From: Epiperipatus broadwayi
Lineage: Eukaryota; Onychophora; Udeonychophora; Euonychophora; Peripatidae
DNA length: 64,000 bases
NCBI GenBank assembly: GCA_028023455.1
Contig: JAQFVV010006353.1
Span: 434,001-498,000 of the forward strand
Direction: 5' to 3'
In this document: one piece after another, positions 1-12,339 of the stretch
How the letters are laid out: each line of letters begins with the position of its first letter
How positions within the stretch are numbered: position 1 is the first letter of the stretch
Position numbers and translations under genes: made by a program
Notes under the pieces: model-generated
Told to the model about the DNA's origin: nothing
Databases searched by the model: none
Seen by the model: the letters and a program-made list of their open reading frames with translations, nothing else

Positions 1-1084
1 ACATGTGTTTGATTGATTGCTAATAACACACCAATTCAGTGTACAATTGACCTGATTTCCACCAATCAACACCTTTGTAGTTTTGGATCAGATACTTTGT
101 AGTTTATTTTGGCTGCAAACTTCTGCCATCTTCAGATTTTTTCTTGAATTAATAAATCAGTATAGTTTTTGTGATTAAAATGAATGTAAAACTGACAATC
201 TACCTCTGCAGATAACTGCAGGAGAGTGAGGAAATTTGAAGGTTCGTTAACACTCTCTACACAGATCTTCAATAAAGTACTTTTCATTTATTAATAGGAA
301 TATTAATGACCATACTATAATGGATATACATTAGCCTAATTAGAGATTCAAATATGGCTTAGAGCTTTTAAGCAATCAATGATATTTCAGTTGAGTTCAA
401 GATTTATTCCTGAAGCCTTCTCAAAGTCAATTTATCTAGGTGTGCATTACCAATCAATATGAGAGCATCTAGTTATATAACTGGAGAGTAAAATAAGCTC
501 TAGTTAAACAGCTGATATAGTACATACTTCATCAGAGATTAAAAAGCAGTATACCCTTACAAATAACCATCAAATTTTCAGGAAGATATAAAGCTAATTA
601 AATGAAACATCCCAGATCATTGAAAACAGGAATGTCAATTACAGCCCCAGCATGGAGTTGTAAAAAGTAACGAAAACATGTCATTCCAACTTTACTTTCA
701 GCAAACACAGCATGACATAAAGTTTACAGTTTATTTCCAACATCTGTGAAAGATGCATTAATCCATGCATTATTTTTTAGAGTTTTTGAATATCTAGTGC
801 AATCCAATGTTCCACTTCAATGAAAGTTAATAATCAGGAATTAGTCTTCATTGCACACTAAGGTATAGTTTTGGAGTAAATAAAATGGATTGCAGCTGTT
901 AACGCAGATGTTGAATGTAAACAGAAAAAAAAAATCATGTGGTGTTTAATTTGATATAATTCATTCCTATCCAAAGGTCAAATGTAAATAATAGTGAACA
1001 CAAAATAGAGGTGACAAAGCCAGTTGCTAGTTTGGTGTCAGAATATGTAACTATATAAGCAGCATAGATTAGATTCAAAATATT
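1..1084. other. AT-rich DNA, nothing recognised
   Basis: I see no convincing open reading frame, splice-bounded exon, terminal repeat or RNA motif in this stretch. It probably belongs to an intron or intergenic region. Confidence 0.5.
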
Positions 1085-1089
1085 AGTTT

Positions 1090-1260
1090 GTAAATGTTAT
1101 ATATAGAGCTCACAAACAAGCTCTTAACAAGCTTTGAGAATATCCTCAACCCCAGACCGGTTTCTGCATCTAGTGTCATCAGTGAAGTGCCAGGATATTC
1201 ATTAGATTAAAATTACTAGGACAAGCCCAGCACTTTATCTAATGTATAACTATTGAGAAG
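1090..1260 (-). mobile_element. Repeat fragment carrying a lone hammerhead ribozyme
   Basis: About 45 bp at 1090-1135, containing the runs GTTATATATAGAGCT and AAGCTCTTAACAAGCTTT, recurs in reverse at 29775-29825, so this is a dispersed repeat. The hammerhead at 1138-1200 follows immediately on the minus strand. It is unlike the abundant ribozyme palindrome family except in the core motifs. The element boundaries cannot be defined from two partial copies. Confidence 0.55.
1138..1200 (-). ncRNA. Type I hammerhead ribozyme, divergent single copy
   Basis: Read on the minus strand, CTGATGA (C3 to A9) is followed by an 11-nt stem II region, then GAAAC-CG-GTC: a 2-bp stem III (A-U, C-G) closing a GUC cleavage triplet. 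Stem I pairs ACUUCA with UGGGGU next to the core. After an internal loop (GGC opposite UG) it pairs GAAUAUCCU with AGGAUAUUC, nine perfect pairs. Predicted cleavage lies between complement positions 1155 and 1154. Stem II (CA-CUAGA-UG) looks one base short compared with the A-NNN-loop-NNN-A form of the other family, so this copy may be weak or inactive. Confidence 0.7.
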
Positions 1261-1860
1261 AAAATCTGAAACTTTCAGCCATCCATATGTCTAAAATTCC
1301 AGCTATCTAACTCAAATAGCCATATGGGACTTCAAGTCAGAAAACATGCCATATAATAAAAATTACTAGTTAGTTTGCTTTGGAAGGGGTGTATAAAAAA
1401 ATTGAGGTTTCAACTTGATATATTTCCAAAATTCTTTTTCCAGAAATCTCTTGGAGTTCTTTATAAATAGTTTTGTACATTGATATCTTTTTCAATATTG
1501 ATATTAAATACATCATTATTTTTTTATCACTTCTTTCCTAATAAAATTTAAGACTTTCTTCTTAAGTTGGTAACAAATTCCATAGACTGCAAATCTTAAA
1601 ATTTTCAGCTTGGAATTTCAAACTGAAACAATTTTCTTCAGGCAGATTAAACCAAAAATGCACAAAATATTTTTTTGTGATTATAATTTACAATACTTTT
1701 AATATCGTTAAAGTCAAAGATGGGCAAAAGAATGCAGCAAACAGTATGTTGTTTTGAAGTACATTAATATGAAAATAATAAAACATCATATGGAACGAGC
1801 TTTCACAATGCTGTTCAGTAATAAAAAATCTACTCACTTCAGTATTGGCATTAGAATAAG

Positions 1861-2074
1861 TTTGAGCAATTAATGGATGCCAGATAGTAGTGCCATCTAG
1901 TGTAATTTTGAGTAACCAATAGATGTTAGATAATAGTGCCACCTAATAGTATAAGCTTGAGTAATTAATGTATGATAGTAATGTCACCTAGTGTAATCTT
2001 GAATAATTAACATATGCTACATAATAGTTCCACCTAGTGTAATCTTGAGAAATCAATAGATGCTAGATAGTAGT
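1861..2074. repeat. 46-bp tandem satellite, about 4.7 copies
   Basis: Four full units start near 1892, 1938, 1983 and 2029, preceded by a partial unit. Each carries GCCACCTAGTGTAATCTTGA followed by AATCAATAGATGCTAGATA with substitutions. The unit aligns with the outer end of the hammerhead palindromes (TAGTGCCAC...GAGTAATCAATGGATGCCAGA), so the array probably arose by amplification of that subterminal segment. Confidence 0.75.
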
Positions 2075-2157
2075 GTATAATAAATCTATCCAATGCTATA
2101 TTATACAATATATCTAGGCTACTTTCTAGCCAGAGGTTTTAATTAGTGAGGAGTAAA

Positions 2158-2350
2158 AGATGGCTGCTGGAAGAAAAAGACATTCCAGATGCATTACTTC
2201 AAAATACAAAACTCCTCATTATTGCAAGCCATAGGTTATAAGCTAGTGTAGGAATATTAGCTAGGACTATACTGAAAAGAGATTCATTAAGCACTATCAT
2301 CTGGTATCTAATGGTTACTCAAGTTTACACTAGGTGGCACAACTGAAATT
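2158..2350 (+). mobile_element. Degenerate hammerhead-family arm
   Basis: Landmarks GATGGCTGCTGGAAG, CTCCTCATTATTG, CAAGCCATAGG, AATATTAG and CACTAGGTGGCAC occur in the same order as in intact ribozyme arms. The catalytic core is no longer readable. This is an old copy. Confidence 0.5.
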
Positions 2351-2549
2351 AGAAAAAGAGAAATTGTGATTAAAGATTAGCATTGACAAATATTTGAAAT
2401 TCCAAGCATTTTCAACTAATTAAAAAATGTGAATAATCATTATTTAAAATTTTTGAAGTACAATTAATCATAAAAATAATACTTAAATTATATAAACTAA
2501 TAAGGGCAGCGTTCTTCGATAACTTTTTCTAAATAATGAGGAAATGCAC

Positions 2550-2775
2550 ATACAGAGGCAAAACTCTCCATACAGAAGCACCACTGAGCTCAAATCAGAG
2601 TAAACAATGGATGCAATATGGTTTGTGCATAAAATCCCTATTTACTCATCTAATATCCATAGACTAGTTTTTAGTTTGTGGCTTTCATCAGTGAGGAATC
2701 TTGCATCTGAGAGCACTGCATCTAGATCTTGGGATCTAATGCAACTGCCACATCAGCCACCCTTTACCTTATTAG
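2550..2775 (-). mobile_element. Hammerhead-family arm, inactive core
   Basis: The arm runs from ACAGAGGCAAAACTCTCC through the ribozyme region to CACCCTTTACCT. On the minus strand the CTGATGA box, UA loop and GTC site are present at about 2650-2712, but G12 of GAAA has become A and stem II (AGC/ACU) has a mismatch. It is read as a decayed ribozyme copy without its inverted partner. Confidence 0.65.
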
Positions 2776-2790
2776 CTTATCAGTCATAGC

Positions 2791-3134
2791 TGATTGGTTG
2801 AAATTTCATTTTCTTTTTTAAATTACCTAAAAACTATAAGCATGATGTCAACAGAAATACAGACATTCGATGTGTCATAAAAATATCTTTTGAATGCCAT
2901 CTTTTTGATTGAAATTGGAAGAAATTTGATTTTTTTAATTAATTTTTTATAAACAGGCAGATTTAATTTTTTTCTATTTTGGTCAAATTTCTAGTTTACT
3001 CAAAGCGATAAAGGCAGAAAATTGTAATCAGCCTGATTATATAGTGAAAATGGATGAAAAATATGCTGGTCATTCATATTCAAGGCCTATAATGGAAGGT
3101 GAATGTAATCACAGAATATCTATTGTAAGTATAT
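2791..3134. other. AT-rich DNA before the assembly gap
   Basis: No gene or repeat boundary was recognised here. The sequence breaks off at the gap. Confidence 0.4.
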
Positions 3135-3634
3135 NNNNNNNNNNNNNNNNNNNNNNNNNNNNNNNNNNNNNNNNNNNNNNNNNNNNNNNNNNNNNNNNNN
3201 NNNNNNNNNNNNNNNNNNNNNNNNNNNNNNNNNNNNNNNNNNNNNNNNNNNNNNNNNNNNNNNNNNNNNNNNNNNNNNNNNNNNNNNNNNNNNNNNNNNN
3301 NNNNNNNNNNNNNNNNNNNNNNNNNNNNNNNNNNNNNNNNNNNNNNNNNNNNNNNNNNNNNNNNNNNNNNNNNNNNNNNNNNNNNNNNNNNNNNNNNNNN
3401 NNNNNNNNNNNNNNNNNNNNNNNNNNNNNNNNNNNNNNNNNNNNNNNNNNNNNNNNNNNNNNNNNNNNNNNNNNNNNNNNNNNNNNNNNNNNNNNNNNNN
3501 NNNNNNNNNNNNNNNNNNNNNNNNNNNNNNNNNNNNNNNNNNNNNNNNNNNNNNNNNNNNNNNNNNNNNNNNNNNNNNNNNNNNNNNNNNNNNNNNNNNN
3601 NNNNNNNNNNNNNNNNNNNNNNNNNNNNNNNNNN
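3135..3634. other. Assembly gap, exactly 500 N
   Basis: The run is exactly 500 N, the usual size of an arbitrary scaffold gap, so the true distance is unknown. The gap cuts off the 3' two-fifths of the minus-strand LINE. Confidence 0.98.
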
Positions 3635-5162
3635 AATAATAGCAATTGGCCTATAATTGACCATAAGAGTAGAATCACCCTTTTTATAAACAGGAGTAAT
3701 AACATTAACTTTCAGACATTCTGGAAATGATCCAGACTGCAAAGGTAAATTAAATAAATGAACTAAAACAGGCAAAAATACAACCTATTTTCTTTAAGCA
3801 TCTTAGGTGTTATACCATCTAGTCCAAAAGAAGTGACATTTTTTAAACTATCAATTGCTACAGATAACTGAGATTCGGAAACATCAGAATATAAAAAAGA
3901 ATTCAAACTTGAATAAGAAGACAAAATCTGCTCAGGCACATCACGCATCGATAAATTTACAAAATACTCATTAAACCGATCAGCTAAATATTTTTCATTA
4001 TTCTGTAACTCAATTAAACTTTCATTATATTTAATACATTTAATACGATCAGGAGAAGATTTTTTAATCAAAGAATTTATTGTTCTCCATTTCAAAGAAA
4101 CATTTTTATCACTAAGAAATTCTTGATAATATCTAAACTTCAACTTTCTAATATCAGACTTAATTTCAACATTAAGTTTTTTAAAACATCTGATGAGCCA
4201 TCCAAAGATTTTAATACATTTCTCTGATTAATTTTACATACCAGCGCATCTGTCACCCAAAGAGATCTTCTTCTATTCTTACTTGTCAATTTTAAATGAA
4301 ACTTTGCTTTAGCAATTAAATCTAAACAAATAGCTTGGAACCCCAAAAATGCATCATTTACATTATCTATCATAAAAATCTCATCCCAATTCTGAACAGA
4401 TAATAAATAATTCAATTTAGAAAAAGATAATTTCTCAACATATGCACAAACATTAATATTATCCATACAATTCAATATTTTTAATTCAGTAGCAAAATGA
4501 TCTGTAAGAAATAATTTAGAAAGAGACGAATCAGAAAATAAACTGCGGCTTAATCTAACAAAAATATGATCTAAAAGAGATTGAGATATAGGAGTAATAC
4601 GCGTAGGTGAAAAAAGCGTTTGACTAAATCCATAGCTATAAAGTAAATTTAAATAATCTATAGTAGACTTACAAGCATTATTTAACAAATCAATATTTAG
4701 ATCACCCATTAAAACAGCAGATTCTGAACCCAAATCTAATAACAAAGAATCAAGTTCAGTAACAAAATCCAAAACTTTACTTGTACATGATCTATATATA
4801 GCCAAAATAGAAAGCACACATTTAGGGAGTCTCAAAGTTAATAAAATACATTCTGCAGTATTAAATGTTGGAATATTGAAAGAAAAGTCTAAACCGGTTT
4901 TTATAAAAACCATAACACCACCAGATCGTAAATGCATACGAGGAGAAAGTATACTCGTATAGCCATTCAAACTATATAAATTTTGTTCTTGTAAAGAAAT
5001 CCAAGTTTCCGTTAAAATAATTATATCAAAATGAAATAAAGGAAAATTATTTAAATAAACTACAAGTTCATCAAAATGACATCTAATGCTACGTATGTTT
5101 AAATGAAATAATTTAAGTGAAGCAAAATCTTTTTCCTGAGAAATCAAATCAGAATTTATCAT
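3635..5162 (-). pseudogene. LINE-A ORF2: endonuclease and start of reverse transcriptase
   Basis: The 340-codon open frame 5162-4140 encodes an APE-type endonuclease: N-terminal NIRSIRCHFDEL, LTETW, SGGVMVFIK, the catalytic MGDLNIDLL, LLDHIFVRLS and LTDHFATEL. These residues would nick target DNA to prime reverse transcription. This frame is intact where the plus-strand copy has a stop and frameshifts. The linker continues in other frames at 4143-3763 and 3775-3635, reaching VYKKGDSTLMVNYRPIAII (RT motif 0/1) before the gap. A frameshift near 3770 is shared with the other copy. Confidence 0.88.
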
Positions 5163-5270
5163 AATAAATAAATTTCAGAATGACTCCAAATCACTTTCAT
5201 TTCTAATTAAAACACGAGGAGAATTATAATCTTTTCTCACATACACTGATCCATTATGAATGAAAGCAAA
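5163..5270 (-). pseudogene. LINE-A ORF1 C-terminal end
   Basis: Only the last 35 or so codons of ORF1 remain, the equivalent of GFAFIHNGSVYVRKDY to the stop. It ends 12 nt before the ORF2 start codon, as in the longer copy. The 5' truncation point abuts the (TAA)n tract. Confidence 0.8.
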
Positions 5271-5273
5271 ACC

Positions 5274-5731
<458 letters not shown>

Positions 5732-5821
5732 ATCTGATTTATTACTTTTGTCATCAGAGACAAACCTTGAAAACTAAACATTTCAAAGCTCTTGAAACTT
5801 ATTTAAAATGATCTAAAACTA

Positions 5822-6560
5822 TGTGATGTGATGCACTATGGCTTCTCCTTTTTCAGAGTCAGAAATCTCTCAGCCACTACGCCCAGAGAAACCAGTAAAC
5901 CACTTTACCTTCACTGTCCATTTTAAAGTTTTTCTCATATTTTTCTCTATCCTGCTCCATCCCATTTCCACAACATCATCTTTGTCCACTCTATGGTTTT
6001 TATATCTAAACCCCCTTAATTTTTCCCAAACCCAGCATAAAAACCAATAACTCACTTTCTGTATAATCACTATTTATATTTATTCTCCCACAACATCATT
6101 ATTTGTACCCTTTCTGTTTGTAAGCATTTACATTCAATTAACAGATGCCAAATATTTTCTATGCCTTCCTTACATAACTTGCAGACTAAATCACCCATCT
6201 TTCTCCATTTATGTGAATATGCCCTTGTTGCTAAAGATCCCATTCGAGCCTTAAACAGTAAATTACTTTCCGAGCTATTATCGTAAATTAACTATTGTTT
6301 ACTTCTATATATATTTAAAATCTTTTTATTCTCCATTCTAGTTCTCCATCTTTCCAACTTCCTATTTTTTATTAATGCATCTATTCTTCTATCCCATTCC
6401 TTGCCAGTATAATACTCAACAATCCTCCTAATACAATCATCACACCTTTTGTACAAATATACTATAAAGTCTTTATCCAAATCCTCTGCATGCCATAATA
6501 CTTTCTCACCCATCTTATTATCTGACTTACTTGGAACCCAATTAAATACTATTTTTGGCT
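5822..6560 (-). mobile_element. LINE family C, 3' fragment with CxxC-H-C finger
   Basis: On the minus strand a decayed frame reads ...GKEWDRRIDALIKNRKLERW..., then SLATRAYSHKWRKMGD, VCKLCKEGIENIWHLLIECK and a Trp-rich tail. The CxxC-x9-H-x4-C pattern is a zinc knuckle like those found after the RT in several LINE lineages. A second copy is at 33240-33645. The 3' end carries CATCACATCACATAG. Frames are broken and the RT core is absent. Confidence 0.6.
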
Positions 6561-6769
6561 ATTCTCATATTATCCATAAACTGTAATCTACCAAACATTT
6601 TCATTTTGCTTTTGCATCTCTCATATAAAAACTTGAGCATCCCATTTTGCCTTGAATTGCCTACTTCACCATCCACACATCTGTATGTAATACTGTCTTC
6701 CTACTTCTCTTTGTTCATTTTCTACGTAATATAACACCCCTTTACTAACACAGAACACACTGTAGTAAA

Positions 6770-6955
6770 ACATTCACACAATAGTGCCATCTAGTGCAAG
6801 TTCTAGTAATCAATAGATGGTAGAAGATTCTGCATTATAATCCATATCCAGTGCCTATTTATCTAATATCCAGACTAGTTTCTAGAATCTATTGATTATT
6901 ACAATGTGTATTAGATAAGAAAATGTGATCATATGATGTTTTAATGGATTAAAAG
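6770..6955. mobile_element. Degenerate short hammerhead-family palindrome
   Basis: It contains AATAGTGCCATCTAGTGCAAG, AATATCCAGACTAGTTTCTAG and the tail GTGATCATATGATGTTTTAA. The ribozyme core has been lost by deletion. Confidence 0.55.
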
Positions 6956-6959
6956 GATC

Positions 6960-8845
6960 TGCAGAATAAAACAATGAATATAAAATAAAGATATTTTATA
7001 AAAAAAAAAATCAATATTCCTTCAAATATAATGGCTCATTTTACTGCTGTTTTTAATTTGGTACCTGATATAAGTGTCTCACCTATGGGACTAGACCTGT
7101 ATATATATATATAATGTTATCTATTAAAAATATACTATATGTGACAGTTTCAAATTATAATAATTATGAACAATAATGTAATACTCAGAAGTACTTTCAA
7201 TTACGTTGTAAGCATGTACACGGGCAATTTGTATAAACCAATTTAAAGATTGTATAAGTAGTTCGCTAATATGGATCTACACAATTCTTGGAACACCATG
7301 TGATATTCGTTTTAGTCGGACGTAAATTCATTTGATAATGATCACAACGTCGTCGTCGTCGAAAGTACTTTCTTTTAATTTATATATTATTTACTTTTTT
7401 TTATAAATTAAAACTGTTGTATATATATATGTATGTGTGTGCATGCAAGAGTAAAAGATAATAAATATACATCTTTTATATGTAACAAAAATTTTGTAAA
7501 CTGTTTTACAATGTCAAAGTAATTTTAACAACCATAAAACCCACTAGTACGTTTGTTTAGATTTGATTGATTTAATTTACCTTTTCAACAAAAGCTAACT
7601 TGTCAACATTATGTATTTTACACCAACGTACAGCACACGCATTGAATAGTAAGTAGAATATTTGTCGCATTATGAATAATAACATAAATATTTTGCTTAT
7701 ATACAAGTATAGCTTATTTTTAAGGATGTAGTACTTCTGATGAGCTATTCATTAGGATACATAAAAAAAAGTAAAGTTGTTGAATGTTGATTGCTAATTC
7801 TATGACTTCCTTAAATAAAAGACTTTAATAAAGGCATGACTTATATTATCAATATCCTTGAAGTATGTTGACTTCGTCAATATAAACATTAAGTTTAAAT
7901 ATATATATATCAAATTAAATTATTCCAGATGTTTATGTTCAACTCATCTAAAAAGTGAAGTGGTTCTTAAATAGGTGCATAATGTGATATGATACTGAAG
8001 AAAGGTTGCAATATGATAGAGTCAAGATGAGAGATGTATTATAAAATCAACCCAATTATTTTATTGCTTAGAAGTTCATAAGAAGGCCAAGCTGCAGAAT
8101 TTCCACAATCTGGAATTACTCCAGGAATCATAGATCCAGAATCTGACGATCTATCAGAAATGCATTGATAAACCCAAAAACTTGAAAATATATATTCTTC
8201 CATACCAATCAAATGCAGATTAGTAATGATCTTTTTAATGGGACATGACTAGGACCCCAATTTAGAAGATGTGTGTGTGCATGCATAGTGCATATAGAAG
8301 TCATAAAAAAAATTTACAACTGTCAATTTTACTTTTTGAGTCGAATTACACTTTTCATGATTTGAGTTGTGGTTAAACATGTCACAGAACAAACTATGCA
8401 TGAAAACAAAAGGTAAATGTAATTATATACTCTACACCCTTAGTAAAATGGTATATCTCTCAACTAATAGTGAATTCCATATTTTAATCATGTTTTAGTA
8501 ATACTGATTTAGCAATCATCTGACCCATTCAGATTAACCTTTACACTCAATACCAACATAACTATCTAGGCTGACTGATAACCAGATATTTAGCTGGATT
8601 AACTACAGATTGCATAATAGACAAAACAAATCCTAGGCTCAACTGATTCCCAAAAATTTCCATGTTTCATATGGGCTTTAATCCCCAGAGTCTAAAAAGA
8701 CATGATAGACTTAAAAAAGATATTAATGATAAGATATATCACTATTTTTTGCAGGTTAATCACACCAGCTACTATATATAAGAAGTGAGCCTGAATTTGA
8801 AACTAATGTATTACCTTCACATCATTAACTGACTGAGTACTCATG
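6960..8845. other. AT-rich DNA, nothing recognised
   Basis: Only simple features were seen: (TA)n near 7101-7112 and 7421-7430, and (CGT)4 near 7348. No exon or element ends were supported. Confidence 0.45.
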
Positions 8846-8849
8846 ATTA

Positions 8850-9036
8850 TAGAGAGCATCCCAAAAAGTTAAATGGAAAGTTGTAGCTAAATGTATCTTA
8901 ATTCACAAAATATTTGCAAAAATAATCTCTATGTGTTAGCCACTCGTTTGTACACGCACACAAAGTGTTCTCTCCTAATCATGGTGAACATATTCCACCA
9001 GGAAATATGGTATTAATTTGGGGACATCCTGTAGTA
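8850..9036. mobile_element. Possible mariner-like MITE
   Basis: The left end GAGCATCCCAAAAAGTTAAA and right end TTAATTTGGGGACATCCTGT form imperfect inverted termini about 185 bp apart, with TA near both ends. The ends resemble the NNCATCCCAAAA type seen in mariner relatives. There is no transposase. The pairing is imperfect, so this is weak. Confidence 0.3.
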
Positions 9037-9087
9037 AAATCAATGAACAAAATGTACAGATATTCAGTATATATAAAAACTATCATT

Positions 9088-9205
9088 AAGACCAGAGCAG
9101 CACTGAGTGCCATCTAGCATAAACTTAAATAATTATTGATTAATCAAACTTACACTAGATGGCACTAGAGTGGAGAACTGCTGCTCCCATCCTATTATTT
9201 AAGCC
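9088..9205. mobile_element. Solo-ends palindrome of the hammerhead family
   Basis: Two inverted copies of the outer segment (GTGCCATCTAGCATAAACTT and AACTTACACTAGATGGCACT) face each other with no ribozyme between them, which suggests an internal deletion of a larger palindrome. A similar structure occurs at 33702-33850. Confidence 0.6.
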
Positions 9206-11100
9206 TGAGAGTTTAGTGATTTGTTGTCATTAACACTGCATCAGATGATGACATTTTAACAATAAGCAAAAGTTAAGTATTTAATTATTGATTGGGAAAA
9301 TTAAAAAAAAACTTCTGATGATTTTAGATTGGAATCAACAGACAGTAACAGACTCTTTTGGCATTTGAATATTACTTGGCAATAGTTTGCACAAATGTTT
9401 ATTTATTTATTTATTAAGAAGCACTTTATTATATGCATATAAAATATACTGTCAATACGATGGTAAATGATTACAGCTGCAAATGTTATAAATCGATGTG
9501 TGGTGGCAAAAAATATGTTTTAACAATAATATTGCAGTTGATCTTAATGCAATGTATTAATCACTATGGTGATATCATTTGAATGGTTAGAGGAGATAAC
9601 AGCAGCAGCTTCATGCAGATTGGCTGTTTGGCAGTCTTATGATGGTAGTTATATTAATATCTTCTCTACACTGTTTTGAGCCTTTATACAACCTTCCACC
9701 ATAATCTGCAGCTTCTTATTTACACAGTAACAATTTGAAAGTATTGGTTAAAAAAGTCTGAAGATGTCAGCATTATATGAATCTTCTGCACAATTGACAG
9801 CACTCTATTAGTAAGAAAATGTTATCAGGGAGTGGCCTAAAAGTCAATAGAATTGAGAATTTCTTAATTGAAAGAGGGTTTTAGTTTAAAGATAAACAAC
9901 TGATTAATCTAGATTTATCAAGAAAAATTATGATTTCAGTAATATGTTTACAAATTAAAGGTTATGATGCAATACTTTTGTAAAAAAAGACATTTTAAAC
10001 CAAAACCTATGTCATTAATTGGAGATTGTCTTGAAAACTATTTATTTTTAAAAAAGAAAACTATTACAAAATTTATTACAGGAAGCTGAAGCAGCTTCTG
10101 CTGGGTAAAATGAAATCACTTTTGTCAAAATGGTAAAAAAAAATTTTTTTTTAATTTTATTAATAATAAATAATATATTAACTTTTAGAATTTTTTTCCT
10201 TTTTTTTTTTTTGATGATAATTAACCCTAAATATATTCTTCTTTTAATAACATAAACTTCAAATATCTAATATTTTGTCCTTCTAATTTTTCAAATACGT
10301 AAATTACAGTCAATGACGCCAAGTACCATTGTTATAACAAGACCTTGACTTAGATGTTTACAATCATATTTTTAAAATGGTAAAATATTAATTTTTAAAA
10401 TGCTTATCACTTGAAAGCATACATTTGTAATAAATAATGTTAAGATAATCAATATATTATATTGAAAAAATGTTTAATTGTAAAAATAGAATTATCAAAA
10501 ATAGAGGAATATTTAATGAATGACTAGCTAAGTCTCATTCAAAACAGAAAGGAGGAGTTTTCAGGTAAACAGGTTTAGACACAAAAAAATTAGCCTATAG
10601 TAAAATCAATTAAAAATATTCAAATTATAAGTAACAAATGTTAAAATTTCCATATTGCATAAACCACAATTACCGTTAGTTATTGGTTAACCCTAGTTCA
10701 TAGCAGTTCGCATCATATAGTTGAGCACATTTCTGGTGCAGATTGTATAAGACAGTGTCATATTCAGTCCATAATAAAGCAAAAACTTTTTATAATGATT
10801 CACCACCAAAAAGAACGATGAGAAGATAGAACCTTCCCTTCAAGAAAGTAGTGAACAGATGAGCTGAATCACTACAAATTCAACGTATGAGCAAAACAAT
10901 TCAAACATTTCCCGTTAATATCATTAGTCTCTTCATTAAATTATCATAATGGTAAATAAATTTATATATATAAATATATATTGTAATGCTAATAATTTTA
11001 ATCACACATAAACGACTTCTATTGCTGATTAAATATATAATGTTCACAGAACAATCACATTATAGCATAAAATATTTATATATTGTAACAACATGTACTT
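9206..11100. other. AT-rich DNA, nothing recognised
   Basis: There is a (TTTA)n run near 9399-9416 and several poly-A/T tracts. No exon with coherent coding and splice signals was found. Confidence 0.45.
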
Positions 11101-11104
11101 GACT

Positions 11105-11215
11105 AGCTCTAGTGCGGTAGTATATCACAAATGATCTCGATCAATCTTCTGGAACCTCGTCCCCAATTGGAGACTCTACCAACTAAACCAAACCGCGCAC
11201 GGCAATCCAGTTTAA
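11105..11215 (-). repeat. Possible tRNA-derived relict
   Basis: The minus strand reads GCGCGGTTTGGTTTAGTTGG then TAGAGTCTCCAATTGGGGAC, which resembles a tRNA D-arm/A-box followed by an anticodon arm. The expected B-box is replaced by GAGGTTCCAG, so it is not a functional tRNA. It may be a SINE remnant or chance. Confidence 0.3.
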
Positions 11216-11219
11216 TTGG

Positions 11220-12290
11220 GGGAATAAACCAAACATTTTAGAATAAAATGAAAGAAACATAATGTAGAAAAAAGAAAATGAGCATCTTGCTTGATGGCCT
11301 ATACTCATCTGAATACATAATTTAAATAAAATAAAACAATTATATTTATAAAATTGTCACGTATCTCATTTATTGATAACGTGTAGTTGTGAAGAAGTTG
11401 CTCTTGGTTTCTTCTCATTGAATATTAGTGTAGGAGAGGGTCACAAACACATAATTTATATTCTCCTATAGATTAGATAAAGAAAAATATGAGTTTATAA
11501 ATAAATGATGTATAAAATAAGGATTAAATATACAGACATAATCTGAAATGAGTTTTCTTGTGCACTAAAAAATAAAATATATTTTATAACTCTATTTAAT
11601 AATTGAATCAAGATTAAATTCTATCAACAACAACAACAAAAAACAAGAGCTAATTAAATATAATTATAAAGATTAATTAAAGCCAAATTCAATCAAACAA
11701 TATATAATTTAGGGTAATTACAAGATTATGTTGGGAGGGGAGGGAGAAATATATAAAACAACCAGATTAGTAGAAAAAGTAAAAACAAGAAAAAAAGAAA
11801 ACTAAAGATTATGGAAAGGGTTGTTCTACAGGCAAAGGCTATATAAAGAGAAAGAATGGGAAAAAGAATGAAGTCAGTAGAGAATCAAAATTCACATTAC
11901 TAGCATCATATAACTTGGAAAAATTCAATTCAGGCTTCAAAAATCATTATACATCATTTAAGAAGAATGATAATTTGCTTCAGTACTGAATCAAACATAT
12001 CTAGAATGTCAAAATTCTACATAGTAAAAATAATAAAAATGTTAAACCCATGTGATATGTGCCAACTAGAGCCTGAATAATGTAGCCTTACAACCTTACG
12101 TTCATAAAAAGTCTAGATAGAAAAGATGTGAAGTATAACTTATTTTCTCACATAGAAATCTTTCTCATCATCTACATTTTTAAAGCCCATACGAATCAAC
12201 CAAAACAGAAATTGATTTAATTTTATACGATGCTTCAGACAAGAACTTATCAACTGGTAGTAAGCTTAATGAATTATTTAAAGAAGCCAC
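11220..12290. other. AT-rich DNA, nothing recognised
   Basis: No supported gene or element was found here. Confidence 0.4.
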
Positions 12291-12339
12291 AGAAACACTT
12301 TTTGACTTTATATGCATGTAGATAAGGTTTACATAATTT

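Larger units (their letters stand above)
3635..5270 (-). mobile_element. LINE family A, 5'-truncated young copy
   Basis: This is the reverse complement of the LINE at 38648-42630, matching from about 39503 to 41139 with very few differences. It starts near the end of ORF1, directly next to the (TAA)n tract, and runs into the N gap inside the reverse transcriptase. High similarity between the two copies indicates recent activity of the family. Confidence 0.9.

Noticed and set aside
3044-3775. Open frames of 198-231 codons across the gap
   Set aside because: They consist mostly of unknown residues from the N run; only the LINE-A part at the right edge is real.
7736-7775. CTGATGAG on the plus strand
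   Set aside because: No GAAA box or stem follows at the right distance.
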